Shown here: piece by piece, positions 1-9,180 of the stretch
Position numbering within the stretch: position 1 is the first letter of the stretch
Layout: each line of letters starts with the position of its first letter
Origin: Streptomyces sp. B93
Lineage (GTDB): Bacteria > Actinomycetota > Actinomycetes > Streptomycetales > Streptomycetaceae
DNA length: 64,000 nucleotides
Assembly (NCBI RefSeq): GCF_018070565.1
Contig: NZ_JAGPXL010000032.1
Coordinates: 24,210-88,209, forward strand
Direction: 5' to 3'
Notes under the pieces: model-generated
What the model was told of the DNA's origin: nothing
What the model saw: only the letters and a program-made list of their open reading frames with translations
Databases searched by the model: none
Translations under genes and position numbers: made by a program

Positions 1-69
1 GGCGCGGTCGTCACGGGCGCGTTCACCAAGGTCTGTGTCGTCGTCATCGTCTCGCTCTCCCCCGCCGTC

Positions 70-396
70 TCAGTCCGCCACGACGCGCACCGCGCCGGGC
101 GCGTACTCGCGCTGCCGCACCACCCGGTACCAGCCCTTGGGCAGCGGTATCGCGGCGTGCTCCTCGTGCACCACCCGTCCGCCGTCCGGGAGATGGAGGA
201 AGGCCGCGCCGAACGGCCCGGTCTCCCGCACCAGCGTCCCCGGCCCGACCACCGCGTGGGCGTGCCCCGTCACCTCGCCGAGCGCCAGCACCAGCCGCCC
301 CCGGGCGTCCCGCGGCTGTTCGGGCAGCCGGTCCGTGCCCGGCGGCACCGCCGACTCGGCCACGGGCACGATGAGGACATCCCCTTGCCGGTACAT
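70..396 (-). CDS. Small conserved protein of unknown function (108 aa)
   Basis: The ATG at 394-396 is preceded by a good GGGAG ribosome site. The protein starts MYRQGDVLIVPV and carries the motifs GEVTGHAH, VVHEEHA and GWYRVVRQREY. I recognise this as a widespread small family also seen in phages and cyanobacteria, with no function known to me. The repeated His residues (GHAHAV, HEEHA) could bind metal, but that is inference. There is no signal peptide or membrane segment. The downstream neighbour lies beyond the left edge, so operon membership cannot be judged. Confidence 0.75.
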   Translation of the reverse strand: MYRQGDVLIVPVAESAVPPGTDRLPEQPRDARGRLVLALGEVTGHAHAVVGPGTLVRETGPFGAAFLHLPDGGRVVHEEHAAIPLPKGWYRVVRQREYAPGAVRVVAD

Positions 397-969
397 ACAA
401 GTCTCCCTTCACCGTCGGCACTTCGCCGACCGACACCCACGACGCTACGCGGGGGGTCTGACAGTGAGGATGTGCGAGGCATTGCTCGCGGGTCTGACTC
501 TGGGTCTGACTGGCGCCTCGGCTGTCTGCGCGTTGAATCGTCGGCCCTCGGGTGATGCCGCTGCGTGTGCTCGCGGGCGTCCGTGACCTCATAGGAGCTT
601 GGCCGATCGGGCCTCTTCACTGTCTCCTCGCCGACTTCGCCGGATACAGGTTCTCCTACGACGCATCAGAGGCCGGATGACCGGCGCCCTGGGACAACGG
701 TCCAGGAAGGCTTGCCAGTAGGTCCCGCATCGGCGGTGCGGCGGGCTGCACACCATCTGAAGCGTGCCGCTGCGGGAATAGTGCATGAATCGAATACTGC
801 CTCTTCGCCAGTAGGTGCGTGAGACCACCGAGGCGATCTTCCCTGTCAAGTTCTTCTGTTCAGTCCCGCGGCTACTGCTCAGGCTCCCGTTTCAGTCCGC
901 TGTGGTGGGCACTCCGTCGTGTCGCAGTGCCGATCGGCGGAAGGCTGGCAACCGCATAGGGTCAGCGGC
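397..969. other. 573-bp stretch without a convincing gene
   Basis: Open frames exist on both strands but lack actinobacterial codon bias and plausible starts. Base composition falls below the flanks towards the right end. A decamer ATAGGAGCTT at about 591-600 recurs at about 11270-11279 beyond the mobile region, which might mark an old element end, but ten bases is weak evidence. The left part must hold the promoter of the minus-strand gene ending at 70. Confidence 0.5.
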
Positions 970-1752
970 ATGTCTGACACGTTCGACGTAGCTGAGGTCC
1001 TGGCGGGTGGGTGCTGGAAACGGGCGGATTCATGGGCATTTGTCAGCTCTTTTGCCGCCTCCTGGTTCACTCCATTGTCACCGGCTGATGGGTTCACGCT
1101 GGAACAAATACAGAGAGCTGAGGATCGCCTCGGCGTTCACCTTCCGGTTGCTCTCCGGGAGGCATACACGTTGTTCGGTCGACGGCGAGATCTGGTTGCG
1201 CAGCAGAACCCGTTGCTGGAGCCGGAGGAACTGCTGTTCGACCCTTCCGGCGAACTTCTGGTCTTCCGCAGTGAGAATCAAGGCTGCGCCGGTTGGGGGG
1301 TTTCGCTGACCGACTTGTCTCGGGAGGACCCGCCGGTCGCTCTGTTTTCCGATCGCCTGCCGAACTCCGGACGATGTCGCTTTCTCGATCGCTTGTCGCT
1401 GGCTTGTGTTGAAACCGTGCTGAGCGAGGCTGTCGTAGGCAGGTGGCGACAAGGGCGCGCATGCCAGGCAACTCCTGAGGTAGCTGCCTGTCTGGAAACG
1501 GAGTTCGCGCGTGTCCCGTTGCCGCCTTATCCGGCGTGGTTCGACCCGATGGGACCGGGTGTTCGGTGGTTTTCTGCCGCTGGCCTGCTGCTCCGTCTGG
1601 AGCCCGGCTCGGAGGGAACGGAGTTGGTCGTAACGGGTCGGACGGAAGGTGACCTTCAACGCGCGATCGAAGCGATTCCCGGTGCCTGGCCTGACGCCGA
1701 GCCGACCGTGACCAGGACAATCAGTGAGCACGACTTTGTTCTGCCATTTTGA
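970..1752 (+). CDS. SUKH (SMI1/KNR4) family protein, probable immunity-type
   Basis: The predicted protein has 260 aa from ATG 970; an in-frame upstream ATG at 919 would add 17 residues with no support. The segment FTLEQIQRAEDRLGVHLPVALREAYTLFGRR is the N-terminal helix pair of SUKH proteins, and GWGVSLTDLSREDPPV fits the following core strands. SUKH proteins often act as immunity proteins against polymorphic toxins, but many are orphans, and no toxin gene is next to this one. Codon use is visibly less GC-rich than the chromosome genes further right, which suggests recent transfer. Family call is firm; role is inferred. Confidence 0.75.
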   Translation: MSDTFDVAEVLAGGCWKRADSWAFVSSFAASWFTPLSPADGFTLEQIQRAEDRLGVHLPVALREAYTLFGRRRDLVAQQNPLLEPEELLFDPSGELLVFRSENQGCAGWGVSLTDLSREDPPVALFSDRLPNSGRCRFLDRLSLACVETVLSEAVVGRWRQGRACQATPEVAACLETEFARVPLPPYPAWFDPMGPGVRWFSAAGLLLRLEPGSEGTELVVTGRTEGDLQRAIEAIPGAWPDAEPTVTRTISEHDFVLPF

Positions 1753-1863
1753 CGACAAGTTGCTGGGCGAGAATCAGCGTCCACGACAGCGCGGACGACG
1801 CTCAGGTCGACGGGGCCGCCCCGGTGTCCCGTCGACCGGCGCGGACCCGAATGGGTGCAGCTG

Positions 1864-2274
1864 TCAGGTGGTGGGTGCACGAAGCGGGATGACGTTGTCG
1901 GGAGGCGGGGCGCCGTTCGTTGACGTGCTCTGTTCCTCTGTAAGCACGGCGCTGGCAAGGGTGAGGTTGGTTACCAGCTGACGGAGTTCTTCGATCTCGG
2001 CCCTCTGGCTCGCGACGGTCTTCTTGAGCTTGGCGACGGTTTCCCGCAGCCGCTTCTCGGGCTCCGGGACCTGGGCCGTCTCGGTGCCAACACGTTCGTA
2101 GAACTCGTTCTTCAGGTCCGCGTGCCGCTTCATGAGGGCCATGCGGTGGACGCCGGCCTCGGCGGCGAGGGCGACGACGGTGAGGCTGCCGTTGGAGTTG
2201 GTGGCCTGTCCGGCCAGGAGGCGGTCTATGGCCTCGCGGATGCGGGTGCGCTCGTCGGGGTGCTGGTCGGTCAT
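1864..2274 (-). CDS. TnpC-like accessory protein of a Tn554-type recombinase cassette
   Basis: This 136-aa protein has an N-terminal helix-turn-helix-like part (VVALAAEAGVHRMALMKRH) followed by a heptad-rich coiled coil (EKRLRETVAKLKKTVASQRAEIEEL written in part). Its start overlaps the stop of the preceding recombinase gene as ATGA (2271-2274), so the two are translationally coupled. Size, order and coiled coil match the third gene (TnpC class) of Tn554-like elements, which assists transposition and its orientation bias. It is the last gene of the cassette; no element end could be recognised in the 110 bp before the SUKH gene. Confidence 0.7.
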   Translation of the reverse strand: MTDQHPDERTRIREAIDRLLAGQATNSNGSLTVVALAAEAGVHRMALMKRHADLKNEFYERVGTETAQVPEPEKRLRETVAKLKKTVASQRAEIEELRQLVTNLTLASAVLTEEQSTSTNGAPPPDNVIPLRAPTT

Positions 2275-4412
2275 ATGAGGGCCTTGGCAGGTTGGGCGGT
2301 GGTGTCGTGGGCGTCGGCGGTTGCCCGGAGTCGGTCGGCGTTGGCCCGGAGCCGTTTGCCGAGCGGGCCCGGTGTTGCGGCGGCCAGCTGGTCGATCTCA
2401 TCAGCCCGTGTCCGCAGTTGGCGGGCGTGGGTGTCGGTGCGGACGGTGTTGCCGCAGCCGGGCCGGCAGGCGTACTGCCGCGGGGCCGTCGCCCCGGGTT
2501 CGGGTTCGCAGAGCGCGTTGTCGTGCTTGAACGCGCAGATCAGATGCGCGTCGGGATTGTCGTAGAGCACGACACCGTCCCGGGCGAGGAAGGCGGCGGC
2601 CTTCCTCGCGAACTTCGCGGGGACGATGCGGCCCTCGAACCTCGGAGTCGTCGCTGCCGCGGCGACGGCCCGGCGGGCGGCGGGGCCGGAGATCTTCTCC
2701 CCCGAGGCCATGCGATCACTGAGCCGGGCGGCAGTGTCCGCGGCTGCGAGGGCCGTCTCGACGTCGAGGACGGAGTGGATGCCGCTGCGGCTGCGGGAGC
2801 CGTAGCCGCTGGAGGTCCGGGCGTCCAGGACGGTTCGCATGTGCCCGTACTGGATCGCGAGCGCGACCAGCCCGCCCGGGCGGCGAGCGATGTGCCAGGC
2901 CAGGGTTCTGCGGAACCGTGACATGCCGATCGCTCCGTGCGGGTCCTCGGGAACGGTCTGACGGGACAGCCCCAGGGACGTGGCCTCGCGATTCACCCAG
3001 ACGACGAATCTCTCGATCCGGTCGTTCAGCGAACCGCCCTTCAACGCTCCGTGGTGCCCGCCTGGGGAGGCGAAAGCGTGGTGACGGGCGCTGAGGAGGA
3101 GTTCCCCGTCAGGAACCATGCGTTCCAAGACACGGATGGCATGGACGACCGGAGTGATGGCCGCCCAGGGAACTTCGCGGTCCTCGCCTGCGGAAATGTG
3201 GTTGCCGTCTTCGTCGGTGACGTTCTTGTAGTGCTTGCTGCGGATCAGGTGCCGCCCGGCGGCGCCATCGGTCGTGGGCTGGGGTTCAGGACAGCAGCCT
3301 GATCGCAGACCCTGCACTTCCTGCGGACGCATACCGGTCAAATACAGGCAGAGGATCACTGCGGCTGTGCCGAGATGCCTCATCAGCTCGGCGGCCTCTT
3401 CGAAGTCGATGTGCTCGCGCCAGGGCTTCCCCCCAATCTGGCCGCGGATCGGCACGCGCAAGGGAGACGTGCCCGGACGGTCGGCGAGCAGGCCATAGAG
3501 CTGGTGCTTGGTGGCGAACCGGTTGACCTGGCTGGTGCTCGCGCCCGTGAGAGCGGCTATGTAGGTGCGGGCCAGTGTGCTCCGGCCTTTTTGGCGGATG
3601 GAGGGCAGCGGGGTGCCCAAGCGAACCCGGGGCAGCAGGAACTCTTCGAGGGCAACCTGGCTCTCGGCGGTCGCCTGGTTGGCGGCGGCTGCAGCGAACA
3701 GCCGGCATCGTTCGGACCAGGCCGCCAGGATGTCGTCGGCGAAGTCGTCGACGAAACGGATCGCCCAGACCAGCAGAGGGCCGAGAACCTGCGGGTCCAG
3801 CGGCTCGGTGCTGTTCTCGCCGCCGTCCGAGCCGCCGACCGGGGGAAGGAAGTCGTCGACTCCCTCGATGTCCCACGGAGGCCGGACGGCGCCGGTGGGC
3901 TGGGCGCTGAGCTGATCGAACGCCCACAGATCCGTCAACATGGAGCAGATCTTCTCCGCATGACCGCGGCCAACATCGCTGCAGCGTTCGGCAATGTAGG
4001 CCCGCCACACATCATCGGTGCAGCCGGCCAGGCGGGTGATGCGGCGTTCGTGCAGCCAGCGGGCCAGCCGTATCCACTCGCCGTGGGTGTCCCGAAGGTC
4101 ATGGGCGGATGTGCGGGCCCTGGCTCCGGCTCCTCGGGCCTTGAGATGGGTGGGCCGGAGCCGTCCGTTGATCATCGTCCAGGTGACGAGCTTCAGCTCG
4201 TCGAGCAGCGGAGCCGGACACCGCTTCCAGTGCATTTTGACGAGGTAGGTGCTGGGGTTGTCGATCAGTGGTGCCAGAGGCCAGACGGTATCTCCGTAGC
4301 GGGAGTTGGGGTGGGTATTGCCGGGGCTGATCCACTGGGGCAGCACTACCGGGGTCTGCGGGGTGGGAAGGGGCAGAACGTAGGGGTCGTACTCGACAGC
4401 GGGGCTGGTCAC
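2271..4412 (-). CDS. Tyrosine recombinase, TnpB-type (second gene of Tn554-like cassette)
   Basis: The 713-aa protein begins at GTG 4412, which overlaps the upstream stop as GTGA. Catalytic signatures of a phage-integrase fold are visible: TGMRPQEV (first Arg) near residue 360, WHIARRPGGLVALAIQYGH (His-x-x-Arg box) near 507 and the likely nucleophile in SGYGSRS near 536. A Cys-bearing tail (CAFKHDNALC, CRPGCGN) resembles the zinc-binding end of long actinobacterial TnpB proteins. A large N-terminal domain precedes the catalytic core. The gene looks intact, although its partner upstream is broken. Sites cut by the recombinase are unknown. Confidence 0.8.
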   Translation of the reverse strand: MTSPAVEYDPYVLPLPTPQTPVVLPQWISPGNTHPNSRYGDTVWPLAPLIDNPSTYLVKMHWKRCPAPLLDELKLVTWTMINGRLRPTHLKARGAGARARTSAHDLRDTHGEWIRLARWLHERRITRLAGCTDDVWRAYIAERCSDVGRGHAEKICSMLTDLWAFDQLSAQPTGAVRPPWDIEGVDDFLPPVGGSDGGENSTEPLDPQVLGPLLVWAIRFVDDFADDILAAWSERCRLFAAAAANQATAESQVALEEFLLPRVRLGTPLPSIRQKGRSTLARTYIAALTGASTSQVNRFATKHQLYGLLADRPGTSPLRVPIRGQIGGKPWREHIDFEEAAELMRHLGTAAVILCLYLTGMRPQEVQGLRSGCCPEPQPTTDGAAGRHLIRSKHYKNVTDEDGNHISAGEDREVPWAAITPVVHAIRVLERMVPDGELLLSARHHAFASPGGHHGALKGGSLNDRIERFVVWVNREATSLGLSRQTVPEDPHGAIGMSRFRRTLAWHIARRPGGLVALAIQYGHMRTVLDARTSSGYGSRSRSGIHSVLDVETALAAADTAARLSDRMASGEKISGPAARRAVAAAATTPRFEGRIVPAKFARKAAAFLARDGVVLYDNPDAHLICAFKHDNALCEPEPGATAPRQYACRPGCGNTVRTDTHARQLRTRADEIDQLAAATPGPLGKRLRANADRLRATADAHDTTAQPAKALI

Positions 4413-5918
4413 GGGCCGAGATCTTCTTTCAGTAGAAGCCGGACAACGGTGCGGTCGGCCTCGCTGACACGGGCCAAGGACGCCTTCCAGGCGACCGGAC
4501 CAATCTTCTTGCGCAGGTCTTCCAGCCGCGTCAGATGAACGCTCCATCGCTCACGGAACGTGGCCTCCTCCAGGACGGACCGCAGACTCACGATCTGCTG
4601 GTGCAGGTGGGCGAGCCGGGGATGATGGCCGGGATGTACGTATGCGTTGGCGCAGGCCAGGCAGAGCAGGAAGTCCGCTCTGCAGCCGCCTTCGGGAGCC
4701 GGCCAGGGGCTGGCTTCCTCGTCTTCGCAGTCCGCTGTCGCCGTCTGCTGATGTTGTGGATTCGGCTCGTTCGCCATCGTTCCGCCGAAGACGACGGCCC
4801 GGGCCTGGTCCAGGGCCTCGAGGGCGCCGTCGGCTAACACATCGCGCGAAGCGCGCTGAACCCTTTTGTCGGGCAGCACGTAGACACTCTCGTGCGTGTC
4901 TTGGGTGTGCTGCAGGGGGCGTCTCTGGTTCGTCACGGTCGTCCGGCGAGCTCGCTGGAAGGGCGACCCGCCGAGCCCGCTGCTGGCGGCCCACCACCTG
5001 CTCATCCCGAGGGAGACGCCGAAGGACAGGGGCCAGTGTACGGCCGGCCGGTCCAGGTTCGTGTGCTCGTCCTCACGCCGGCGGACGCGAGCAACCATCA
5101 GCAGATCGACGCCCGGCTGCAGCCGGTGGCCCAGTGCCCGTGCATGAGCCGTGGCCTCCAGGGCCTGGGTAATCAGCCTCCCGGGCGAGTCGGCTCCGGA
5201 ATCGGTGATGTTCTCGGTGGAGAACCACCGTCCGCTGCCTGCTCTGCGCTTCTCGACCTGGACCTGATAGGTCAACGAGGTGATCTCCCCGGCTGACGGC
5301 GCGAGCGTCGGCACCGGCATGCGGTCGTACTGCGACAGGTTCCACCCGAACCGGTCCGTCAGCAGCACGGCCAGGGCCGTGAGCTCACCGCGGGACAAGA
5401 ACAGCCGCCCCCACGTCCGCTCGGCCCCCTTGCCGCCCAGCAGACGGCCGCTTCTCACGGCGCGTTCTCCGCTCGGGTGCACAGTGTGGGGGACATCGCC
5501 GGTGCGGGCGAGGTGATCAAGAATCTTCCCGATCTTCCATCCACGGCTTCCCTCGGCAAGATCGTTGGCTCGCCAGCTGTCCAGCAGCCGTGTGTTCTCG
5601 CTGATCCGCAGCCAGGCCGACCGGAACTGCCGTTGAGCAGTCAGCACCACCCGCTCCCACTCGGCATCCTCAAACGACTGTTTGCTCGGCTTCAGGGCCG
5701 GGATCCGGCGGGCCAACTCCTCCGCCGCGCCCCCCGTCGCCAACCGCACGTCTTGTCGCAGCACCGTGCGAACCGCGGACTGCTTGTTCGTGCCGGCGCT
5801 GGTGCCGCTGTTCACCTCCCGCCAGCTCTGCATCATGGCCGGGGTCAGACCGTCCAGGTCCTCGGGCGGGCTGCCCAGTTCCGAGAGGAAGTCCGCGAAC
5901 AACTTCAGGCTCGACCAG
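4409..5918 (-). pseudogene. Tyrosine recombinase, TnpA-type, N-terminus lost
   Basis: About 500 C-terminal residues remain, beginning YWSSLKLFADFLSELG. The N-terminal portion is replaced by the IS5-family element starting at 5921. The C-terminal region holds HTQDTHESVYVLPDK, a plausible His/Tyr active-site segment, and a Cys/His cluster (CLACANAYVHPGHHPRLAH). Stop and next start overlap as GTGA. Joining the two sides of the IS in the recombinase frame extends it upstream only a few codons (QPVETVYWSS) before sequence that clearly encodes a TnpB tail in another frame. The 5' part was therefore probably lost before or together with IS insertion. The reading frame stays open into the IS, giving a spurious longer ORF. 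Confidence 0.75.
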
Positions 5919-6810
5919 TAAGAGGTCCTAACAAAGGCGTTGGACGTGGCGGTAGGTGATGAGGCAGGTTGCGAGGCCGAGGAACGCCTCATGGATGTCG
6001 TCGCGTCGTTCCCAACGGACGCGCAGGCGTCGGAAGCCGTGCAGCCAGGCGATCGTTCTCTCCACGACGTAACGGACCATGCCCAGGCCGGTGCCGTGAG
6101 GCTGGCCGCGTTCGGCGAATGACAGGGCGGATGCCGCGCTGCCACAGCAGCCGTCGGTACTTGTCGTGGTCGTAACCGCGGTCGGCGAAGAGCATGTCCG
6201 GCCGCCTGCGCGGCCGACCGGCGACGCCGGCCACCGCGGGGATCTTGTCCAGCAGCGGCAGGAGCTGGGTGACGTCGTTGCGGTTGCCGCCGGTCAGTGA
6301 CACCGCGAGCGGGATGCCCTGGCCGTCGGTGAGGACGTGGTGCTTGCTGCCCGGACGTGCGCGGTCGACCGGGCTGGGACCGCTTTTGGGCCCCGCCGGG
6401 CCGCCCGCACGTGAGAGGAGTCGATCACCGCCCGCGACCAGTCCAGCTTCCTCGCCGACCGCAGCCTCTTCAGCAGCACCAGGTGCAGCTGCTCCCACAC
6501 GCCGGCCTCGTTCCACGCCGCCAGCCGCCGCCAACACGTCATCCCCGAGCCGAAGCCCAGTTCCTGCGGCAGGTACTCCCACTGGATGCCCGTGTGCAGC
6601 ACGAACAAGATCCCGCACAACGCCTGTCGGTCCGGCACCCGGGGCCGGCCCTCCACCAGCTTCGGCCCCGGCGCGGGCAGCAACGGCTCGATCATCGCCC
6701 ACAGTTCATCCGACACGATCCACGGCCGCGACTGACGATTCCCCACGACCAGACCAACGACCATCCACACCGAAAGTCACATGATCGAAAACTTCTGTTA
6801 GGACCTCTTA
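5919..6810 (-). mobile_element. IS5-family insertion sequence (888 bp, with TA flanks)
   Basis: The element spans 5921-6808. Its ends are inverted repeats: the left starts AGAGGTCCTAACA and the right is its complement TGTTAGGACCTCT. Each end is flanked by TA (5919-5920 and 6809-6810), matching the TA target duplication typical of the IS427 subgroup of IS5. It carries a two-frame transposase on the minus strand. It separates the TnpA-type recombinase remnant from a TnpB/MFS chimera. Confidence 0.88.
5928..6770 (-). pseudogene. IS5/IS427-type DDE transposase with programmed and extra frameshift
   Basis: The first frame (6770 to about 6384) encodes IVSDELWAMIEPLLPAPG and the first catalytic Asp in AVIDSSHVRAARRGPK. 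At 6384-6387 a CCAAAAG slippery run allows a -1 shift into the second frame, which continues SGPSPVDRARPGSKHHVLTD and holds the second Asp in LFADRGYD. This arrangement is normal for the subgroup. Around 6113-6118 a further one-base offset is needed to reach the third block, VRYVVERTIAWLHGFRRLR, which carries the catalytic Glu, and the stop at 5928. That second break is not usual, so the enzyme is probably dead unless the base is a sequencing error. Confidence 0.8.
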
Positions 6811-7738
6811 CACCGTCTCCACAGGCTGCTGCCGCCAGCCCGGCGGCCAGGATGGTGCGTGCCGCGTTCACGTCGCGGTCATGCACGGCGCCGCAGTCAC
6901 ACGTCCACTCGCGGACGTTCAGCGGCATTCTCGCCGCGACCGTGCCGCAGTACCAGGCGCAGACCGGCCCGAACGTCTGGTAGGAGACCAGCCAACACGG
7001 CACCACGAGCGTGCTCTGCCCCACCATCACCCACAGCCACCGGCGCGCAACGAACTCCCGCCAGCCCTCAGCGATCCCGACCCACATGCCCGGCGGGCCG
7101 ATCCTCACCCGCTGTACGGGCAGCCGCAGCCGCGCATACAGCACGGCCGCGTCCCAGCCGATCGCCCACGCCGGACTCAGAATCGCAACCAGCAAACCGC
7201 CGAGGGCGGGACTCGCGGCTTTGACGGTGTTCTGAGCGAGCCGCAACAGGGCGTTCGCCTGCTGGAGTTCCCTGACCGGCACGACCTCGCGCACCACCCC
7301 GGAGGCGGCAGGACCGCTAAACGCGCTCGCCACACCGCCGATCACAGCCAGCACCACCAGGTGCCACACCTGCGCCCGCCCCGAGGCCACCAGCAGCGCC
7401 GCCACCGCCTGCCCGGCCCCCGCCCCGGCGTTCGCCCACGCCAGCACCCGCGTACGGGAAACCTGATCAGCGACGGCTCCACCGATCAGCAACATGAACA
7501 GAAGGGATCCCATCTCGGCGGCAAGTACCACACCGAGCCCTCCGGGCCCGCCGCCGATGTGCAGCACCGCAAAGGCCAAGGCGACCGGGGAAACGGCTGT
7601 GCCCGTCCAGGACAGGACACGTGCGGTGACATGCTGTCGAAACAGGGAATTCGCAGCGGCCGACAGGCCGTCACCACACGCTGGAACGCGGACGGCACCC
7701 CACACTCGAACACCTCGCGGGACCACTGAACTCCCCAC
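6811..7738 (-). pseudogene. Chimera: truncated MFS transporter joined to TnpB (IS605 OrfB) tail
   Basis: One open frame joins two unrelated pieces. From 7738 to about 6975 it reads as the N-terminal half of an MFS exporter: VLSWTGTAVSPVALAFAVLHIGGG, GGAVADQVSRTRVLAWANA and further membrane helices up to WLVSYQTFGPV. It then switches to MPLNVREWTCDCGAVHDRDVNAARTILAAGL (given here only as landmark pieces: NVREWTC, HDRDVNAA). This is the zinc-ribbon and last RuvC segment of IS200/IS605 TnpB. The TnpB part stops at the IS5 right end. Neither half is functional on its own; the start codon of the MFS part is uncertain. Confidence 0.7.
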
Positions 7739-7891
7739 GGGTCAAGCCAGCCCTGGCGGTCTCCGAAGGCACACGAAACCCTAGAGGCCTCACAACGCCA
7801 CCCGGGCGGATTCCGGCCGAATCCATCCGATCTCAGCTCAAGGGCCTACCCGCCCCGAGCCCCCCATCGTGCCCTTACAAACGGGAACGGT

Positions 7892-8310
7892 TCAGACTCG
7901 ACGAGGACGGGCAGCGTCGTGGATCGGCTCCCACGTAGCCAGGCCGCCCGGAGGCCCGCTGTACCCGAGGTAACGGCTCACGATCGGCGCCAGGTAGTCC
8001 GCGTGTGGGCCAGCACGGCCAGCCAGTTCGCCCGGCGAGTGCACCAAGGTGATTTCGTCAAGTTCCGGGGCGCGGCCCTGCTCCCGGTCGGCCGACGCCG
8101 CGGCGGTGAACCTGGCGCGCAGTGCCGTTTCGGAGAGGGGCGGGGCGAGGTAGGTCAGGCCGACGCTGCCGTTCTCGCCGTGGGTGACCACCCACAGCTT
8201 CAGGTCCTCGGCGGCCGCAGTGATGCCCAGTTCCTCCGCCAGTTCCCGCGCTGCCTGCCCTGCCAGTGCCGCCTCCTCCAGCGTCTCCCCGTCCTGCAGG
8301 CTCGTTGAAG
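7892..8310 (-). pseudogene. NUDIX hydrolase, C-terminal fragment
   Basis: The readable part begins SLQDGETLEEAALAGQAARE and continues ELAEELGITAAAEDLKLWVV, giving most of a Nudix box (RE-L-x-EE-x-G) with a short insertion. It ends with a Trp/Pro-rich tail (GGLATWEPIHDAARP). Upstream of about 8310 the frame remains open but runs through CRISPR repeats and encodes nothing Nudix-like. The N-terminal half, including strands before the Nudix box, is therefore missing. The cut coincides with the left edge of the CRISPR remnant. Confidence 0.65.
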
Positions 8311-8324
8311 CGGATCGTCGAGGG

Positions 8325-8474
8325 ACCATCCCCGCGGGCGCGGGGATGGTCCCGCGGCGATCCGCGCCCTGTTCCCGCACCGGGACTGCTCCCCGCACCT
8401 GCGGGGATAGCCCCTGGCAGGTCCAGCTTTTTGCCCACGCTTCGCCTGCTCCCCGCCCTTGGTCGGCCAGGTCG
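8325..8474 (+). CRISPR. Degenerate type I-E CRISPR array remnant (2 repeats plus a decayed third)
   Basis: Repeat 1 (8325-8353) has the hairpin core CCCCGCGGGCGCGGGG followed by ATGGTCCC. Repeat 2 (8386-8414) reads CTGCTCCCCGCACCTGCGGGG followed by ATAGCCCC, within one or two bases of repeats I associate with streptomycete type I-E arrays. The starts are exactly 61 bp apart, giving a 29-bp repeat and a 32-bp spacer (8354-8385), the classic I-E geometry. A third copy at 8446 keeps only the 5' arm CTGCTCCCCGC after a 31-bp spacer and then decays. No cas gene is present in the window. Orientation is inferred from the ATGGTCCC end. Confidence 0.72.
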
Positions 8475-8607
8475 CCGCCGCGCCGCTGTCCACGCTCCAG
8501 CGCCTGGTCGGCGCGCGCGAGCCGCGATGGAGTTGGGTGTTCACAGCCGAGATGCCGACGGAGGGAGGCAGACCTGTTCGCCAGTCCAGTCCGCCCGTGC
8601 GCCGAGT

Positions 8608-9180
8608 TCACCGCAGTTCGACGGCGTACGCGCCGCCGGGGAACTCCCATCCGTCGGTGCCTTCACCGATGTCGGCCACGATGATGTCATCGACGAAGTG
8701 GTCCTCGAAGTCGTCGTCGGTGAGTTCGCCGGCCATCCAGAGTTCCTCGATCGCGTTCCAGTAGCCCCTGCTGCCATCGATACGCAGGGGCGCTGCCCGT
8801 CGGCTGCCGCGCTCGCGTTCGTCGTCGCCCGTCTTGACAATGCCGCTGATCTCGAACTGGCCCCTTCGGACATGGTCGGGGATCGGTTCGGCGGGGACGA
8901 CGGCGGTGTTCCCGTAGGCGGTGTGGATGAGGTCGCGGTAGCTGCGGCGGATGTTGTACTCGGGGTCGGACAGCCAGTTGATCAGGGTCTTGGTGGTGAC
9001 GTGGAGGCCGGCGTCCGCCAGGGCCTGGTGGCCGCGGTGGGTTGCGGTGAGCTGGCTGAGCTGGGCGTGCCAGTGTTTGGCGGTGCAGGAGGACAGCCGG
9101 TGGCGTGGGGTGACCTGGGAACGCAGGAGGTCGCCCAGGGCGGCGCGCAGGGAGCCGCCCTGGCCGGTGGGCCCGGCCAT
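8608..9180 (-). CDS. Plasmid/ICE-type protein with N-terminal HTH-like region
   Basis: The 190-aa protein contains a helical N-terminal part (LTATHRGHQALADAGLHVTTKTLINWLSDPE) that looks like a helix-turn-helix, followed by a mixed region with WNAIEELWMAGELTDDDFED and DGWEFPGGAY. I have seen similar proteins in actinomycete mobile elements but cannot name a function. A distant relation to the small DNA-binding or terminal proteins of linear replicons is only a guess. Its start at 9180 abuts the stop of the next pseudogene, so they formed one operon. Confidence 0.6.
   Translation of the reverse strand: MAGPTGQGGSLRAALGDLLRSQVTPRHRLSSCTAKHWHAQLSQLTATHRGHQALADAGLHVTTKTLINWLSDPEYNIRRSYRDLIHTAYGNTAVVPAEPIPDHVRRGQFEISGIVKTGDDERERGSRRAAPLRIDGSRGYWNAIEELWMAGELTDDDFEDHFVDDIIVADIGEGTDGWEFPGGAYAVELR

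Noticed and set aside
589..849. 86-codon minus-strand frame
   Set aside because: Composition is Arg-rich with no start signal or recognisable motif; not supported as a gene.
8311..8650. Extension of the NUDIX frame through the CRISPR repeats
   Set aside because: The extra residues are repeat-encoded and unrelated to NUDIX proteins; an open frame by chance.
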